DNA from: Dissophora ornata
Taxonomy: Eukaryota; Mortierellomycota; Mortierellomycetes; Mortierellales; Mortierellaceae
DNA: 18,147 bases
Direction of reading: 5' to 3'
Assembly: GCA_025201705.1 (NCBI GenBank)
Contig: MU616598.1
Coordinates: 70,703 to 88,849, forward strand
The notes beneath the pieces were generated by a model. That model searched no databases and had not been told where the DNA came from. It was given only the letters and a program-made list of their open reading frames with translations. The position numbers and the translations under genes were made by a program. Shown here piece by piece: positions 16,601 to 18,147 of the stretch (position 1 is the first letter of the stretch; the number at the start of each line of letters is the position of its first letter).

Positions 16601-17448
16601 AGCGACATGTGGACCTTCCAGGACGTTCTTCAAACACATCAGGACATGCGACGGTGGCGGAGTTGAAGAAGTGGGCAGGCGAATACGAAAAGAAGACATT
16701 TTTGTGCAAGACACTCCGTGTTCCAGAGACGTGGTTCTGGATCGCCAGGGCTACGCGTGCCAAGTACCTGGGCGAACTGAACTGGGAAGTGTTCAGTCTG
16801 CTGAAGGGCGGTGAGCATGAAAAGGGACATGCTTTGATCCTGTCGAGCTTGGCGCCAACGTTTGTCCTCCAAGGCGATTTGACAACATTCAGCTATCTTT
16901 TGAAAATGATCGACCACAGCAAGGTGTCGGGTTGGGAGACTGGGGGGTCGATCTATCAAAAGTACTTGGAGTGCTGCTCAGATTTCGAGGGGAAAATGGG
17001 TCAACTCAAGTTGAAGAGCAAGGTCTCGTACGCGAATGACCTGGTTCCGGCAGAGGTCATTCAAGCTCTCCAGGTGGAAGTCCAGACGCTGCTGAAGAGG
17101 CTGCCGCTGCTGTTGTCAACCCGTGGTCAGACAGAGGTGTCGCCGTCGTTGGAGGTCTGCGTGACCGAGATGGCCTCGAAGTGTACTGCGCAGTTGTGCG
17201 ACTTGAAGGATTTGGTGAGTGAACGGCCAAACTATCACAGAAAGCGCGTGCGCGCATGGTCGTCTTTGACTGTAAGAAAACTAAACTTTTGTTCTTAAAA
17301 TGATATGAATTTAAAATAGTCGATCCAGGAAAGTGCCTCGTTGACGGATCTTCCATTGACGGAAGACCAGCGCATGAGCACTGTGCAAAAGATCAGCAGC
17401 GACTACTTTGACGAGATCCTCAAGCTTGCAGAGACCTCTGCATACTAA
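10639..17448 (+). CDS. NUP98-NUP96: Nup98-Nup96 precursor nucleoporin, 1776 aa, eleven exons
   Basis: Exons are 10639-10732, 10912-11052, 11152-11235, 11345-11389, 11524-11649, 11796-11971, 12081-12333, 12433-14654, 15055-15281, 15381-17214 and 17320-17448 (5331 bases, one frame). The order is FG repeats, a GLEBS motif (about 188-234) that binds Rae1/Gle2, many FG/GLFG repeats to about 430, and a linker. The autoproteolytic domain follows (about 784-926), ending in HF|S, so cleavage would fall between Phe926 and Ser927. The Nup96 half has NLMRTSLFADS, then MGRSCRVGWGPNG and the helical scaffold with EWAVFVALHLE. Nup98 is a permeability-barrier FG nucleoporin and Nup96 a Y-complex scaffold member. 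Total length is close to that of the human and fission yeast fusions. Least certain are the 400-bp eighth intron and the exon 10 acceptor (15347 is an in-frame alternative, adding 11 residues). Confidence 0.93.
11053..11151 (+). other. GC-AG intron in NUP98-96
   Basis: The donor is GCAAGT instead of GTAAGT, after GGCGGAG. The acceptor is CATTTAG at 11151. Only this junction keeps the Gly-Phe repeat frame, joining GFGGG to GFGGST. A CTAAC branch candidate lies at 11104-11108 and a T-rich tract follows. Confidence 0.8.
11739..11773 (+). repeat. Five tandem copies of CTTCACT in a NUP98-96 intron
   Basis: Five perfect 7-bp units (CTTCACT) are preceded by degenerate copies from about 11715. They form the pyrimidine-rich stretch of the 146-bp intron at 11650-11795, between the TACTAAT-like branch region and the CCCCAG acceptor. 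Copy-number change would alter branch-to-acceptor distance. Confidence 0.85.
14286..14294 (+). other. Autoproteolytic HF|S site codons
   Basis: CAC-TTT-TCA encodes His-Phe-Ser directly before EYGL. In the Nup98 family the Ser hydroxyl attacks the Phe-Ser bond, with His assisting. All three residues are intact, so self-cleavage into Nup98 and Nup96 is expected. Confidence 0.9.
14655..15054 (+). other. 400-bp intron between Nup98 and Nup96 exons, with internal poly(A) signal
   Basis: The donor GTAAGA after GAG is strong, and the acceptor is GGACCAG at 15054, both phase 0. It is by far the longest intron in the window. If it is read through, translation stops after four codons (TAA at 14667-14669). 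An AATAAA lies at 14965-14970. A small exon inside it (starting near 14697) is possible but encodes only low-complexity His/Asn/Lys sequence. Confidence 0.65.
14727..14787 (+). repeat. ACC/ACA trinucleotide-rich tract
   Basis: Runs of ACC and then ACA/CAACGA triplets, followed by a purine-rich A tract to about 14813, lie inside the 400-bp intron of NUP98-96. The plus strand here is nearly free of T. Confidence 0.8.
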
Positions 17449-17490
17449 AAAAAATGGATCCCGCAGTTGAGGCAAGGCTTGGCTGGGGAC

Positions 17491-17496
17491 AATAAA
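17491..17496 (+). terminator. Poly(A) signal of NUP98-96
   Basis: AATAAA lies 43 bases after the TAA at 17446-17448. Further AATAAA copies at about 17530-17540 could be backup signals. The region is the 120-bp gap between convergent stop codons. Confidence 0.6.
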
Positions 17497-17568
17497 TGCG
17501 ACCTGGCAACTTGATTTTTTATCAAAGCGAATAAAATAAAAGCAGGGCTTTCTTTCTACAATTTTGAT

Positions 17569-18109
17569 CTACGCGAGACTAATAACTGGCCAATAGGAAT
17601 GGTATTTCCATTCACAGAGGACTTTTCTAGTGGGAGCCTTAAACTGATATGGTGCTGGCGCTGGCTTTGGTGCGGGATTAACGTTGGTGATTGGTCCAGT
17701 TGTATTCTTGTTGCTGGTGCCTTTGCCTTTGCCTTTGCCTTTGCGTTTAAGAGCAGCAGCCGCCTCAGCGGCAGCAGCAGCGGCAGCAGCCTTTTTTTCT
17801 GCCTTGATCGTTTGTTCCTTTTGTTCGAGGATGCGAGCGTCCTTTCCGAGACCGGTGATGGCGATCTTGCTAGCAATGCAGACCTTGGTCATGTTTTTTA
17901 TATCCTGAATTGAAGCACAGGTTAGTGGTAATTTTTTTTTTAAAAAAAGGAGGATGCTTTCGATATCGACTGTTTTTGTTGCTTACCATGCGCCATGCGT
18001 CCTCACAGAGCTCGACGCGCGCTTCCTTTTCCGAAAACTGTTGCAAGCGATCCAGGTTCGTTTTTGCTTCACTGAAGAAGTCTGTGGCGTACTCAAGGAT
18101 GTGCAGCCC
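17569..18109 (-). CDS. Unidentified protein, 3' part of gene (152 codons visible)
   Basis: Two exons are visible: 17987-18109 and 17569-17904, joined in phase 0 across an 82-bp GTAAGC...TTCAG intron. The first visible exon is preceded by a CTTTAG acceptor, so the gene starts beyond the window. The peptide opens with a helical segment (LHILEYATDFFSEAKTNLDR, then LQQFSEKEARVELCEDAW) with coiled-coil character. It continues into a second helix containing the Ala-rich run AEKKAAAAAAAAEAAAA, a basic KRKGKGKGKG stretch, a Pro/Ala linker and a short tail ending WKYHSYWPVISLA. I do not recognise the family. Small helical kinetochore or coiled-coil adaptor proteins (for example DASH Duo1) came to mind on pattern only and were not tested. 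Basic and Ala-rich composition suggests a nuclear or nucleic-acid-associated role, which is inference. It is convergent with NUP98-96. Confidence 0.7.
17719..17745 (-). repeat. Coding hexanucleotide repeat (Lys-Gly)n
   Basis: Four GCCTTT units plus a partial one on the plus strand read GGC/AAA on the minus strand and encode the KGKGKGKG run of the 3' partial gene. The codons are near-identical, so the tract is prone to slippage in frame-preserving steps of six. Confidence 0.8.
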
Positions 18110-18147
18110 CTAAAGGAAGAAAAAAAAGGCAATGCAATATAGAGGGG

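Noticed and set aside
1..18147. tRNA, rRNA, transposon, CRISPR or prokaryotic operon features
   Set aside because: None seen: no cloverleaf, no terminal repeats, no transposase or reverse transcriptase motifs, and all main genes are eukaryotic and mostly spliced.

Overview
This window is eukaryotic nuclear DNA, most likely from a filamentous fungus. Genes are compact and close together, with introns of roughly 35-150 bp carrying GT...AG ends, CTAAC/TAAT-like branch sites and AATAAA poly(A) signals. RCC1, MON1 and a fused Nup98-Nup96 protein are recognisable. A cluster of AIG1/GIMAP-like P-loop GTPases suggests an early-diverging fungus such as Mortierellomycota. That placement is inference from gene content and was not checked by a search.

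Positions 1-3887 hold the 3' end of an unidentified gene with an acidic tail, then three P-loop GTPase genes. Two are close paralogs arranged tail to tail around a (TG)n microsatellite (222-842 +, 1028-1768 -). The third is a larger GTPase with coiled coils (2207-3887 +), divergent from the second. They share family membership and could form a functional group, but nothing in the sequence names their job.

Positions 4199-9034 hold two housekeeping genes in tandem: RCC1, the seven-bladed Ran exchange factor (5 exons, 432 aa), and MON1, the longin-domain subunit of the Mon1-Ccz1 Rab7 exchange factor (6 exons, 730 aa). MON1 converges on a small unidentified intronless gene (9138-9530 -) with a clear TATA box. 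A 1.1 kb gap then separates that gene from the next one, which is divergent.

Positions 10639-17448 encode a complete Nup98-Nup96 precursor (11 exons, 1776 aa by my model). It has FG/GLFG repeats, a GLEBS motif for Rae1/Gle2, the autoproteolytic domain with an intact HF|S site, and the Nup96 scaffold. The window ends with the 3' part of an unidentified convergent gene (17569-18109 -). RCC1 and Nup98-96 both serve nuclear transport; their proximity is probably incidental.

All exon junctions were worked out by hand from splice signals, reading-frame phase and family similarity. The RCC1, MON1 and NUP98-96 models each close in a single frame. Features most worth a second look are the GTPase trio and the shared leader of the two small GTPases, the frame-neutral FG exon cassettes with a GC-AG intron, the large NUP98-96 intron carrying an internal poly(A) signal, and the 7-8 nt start exons.
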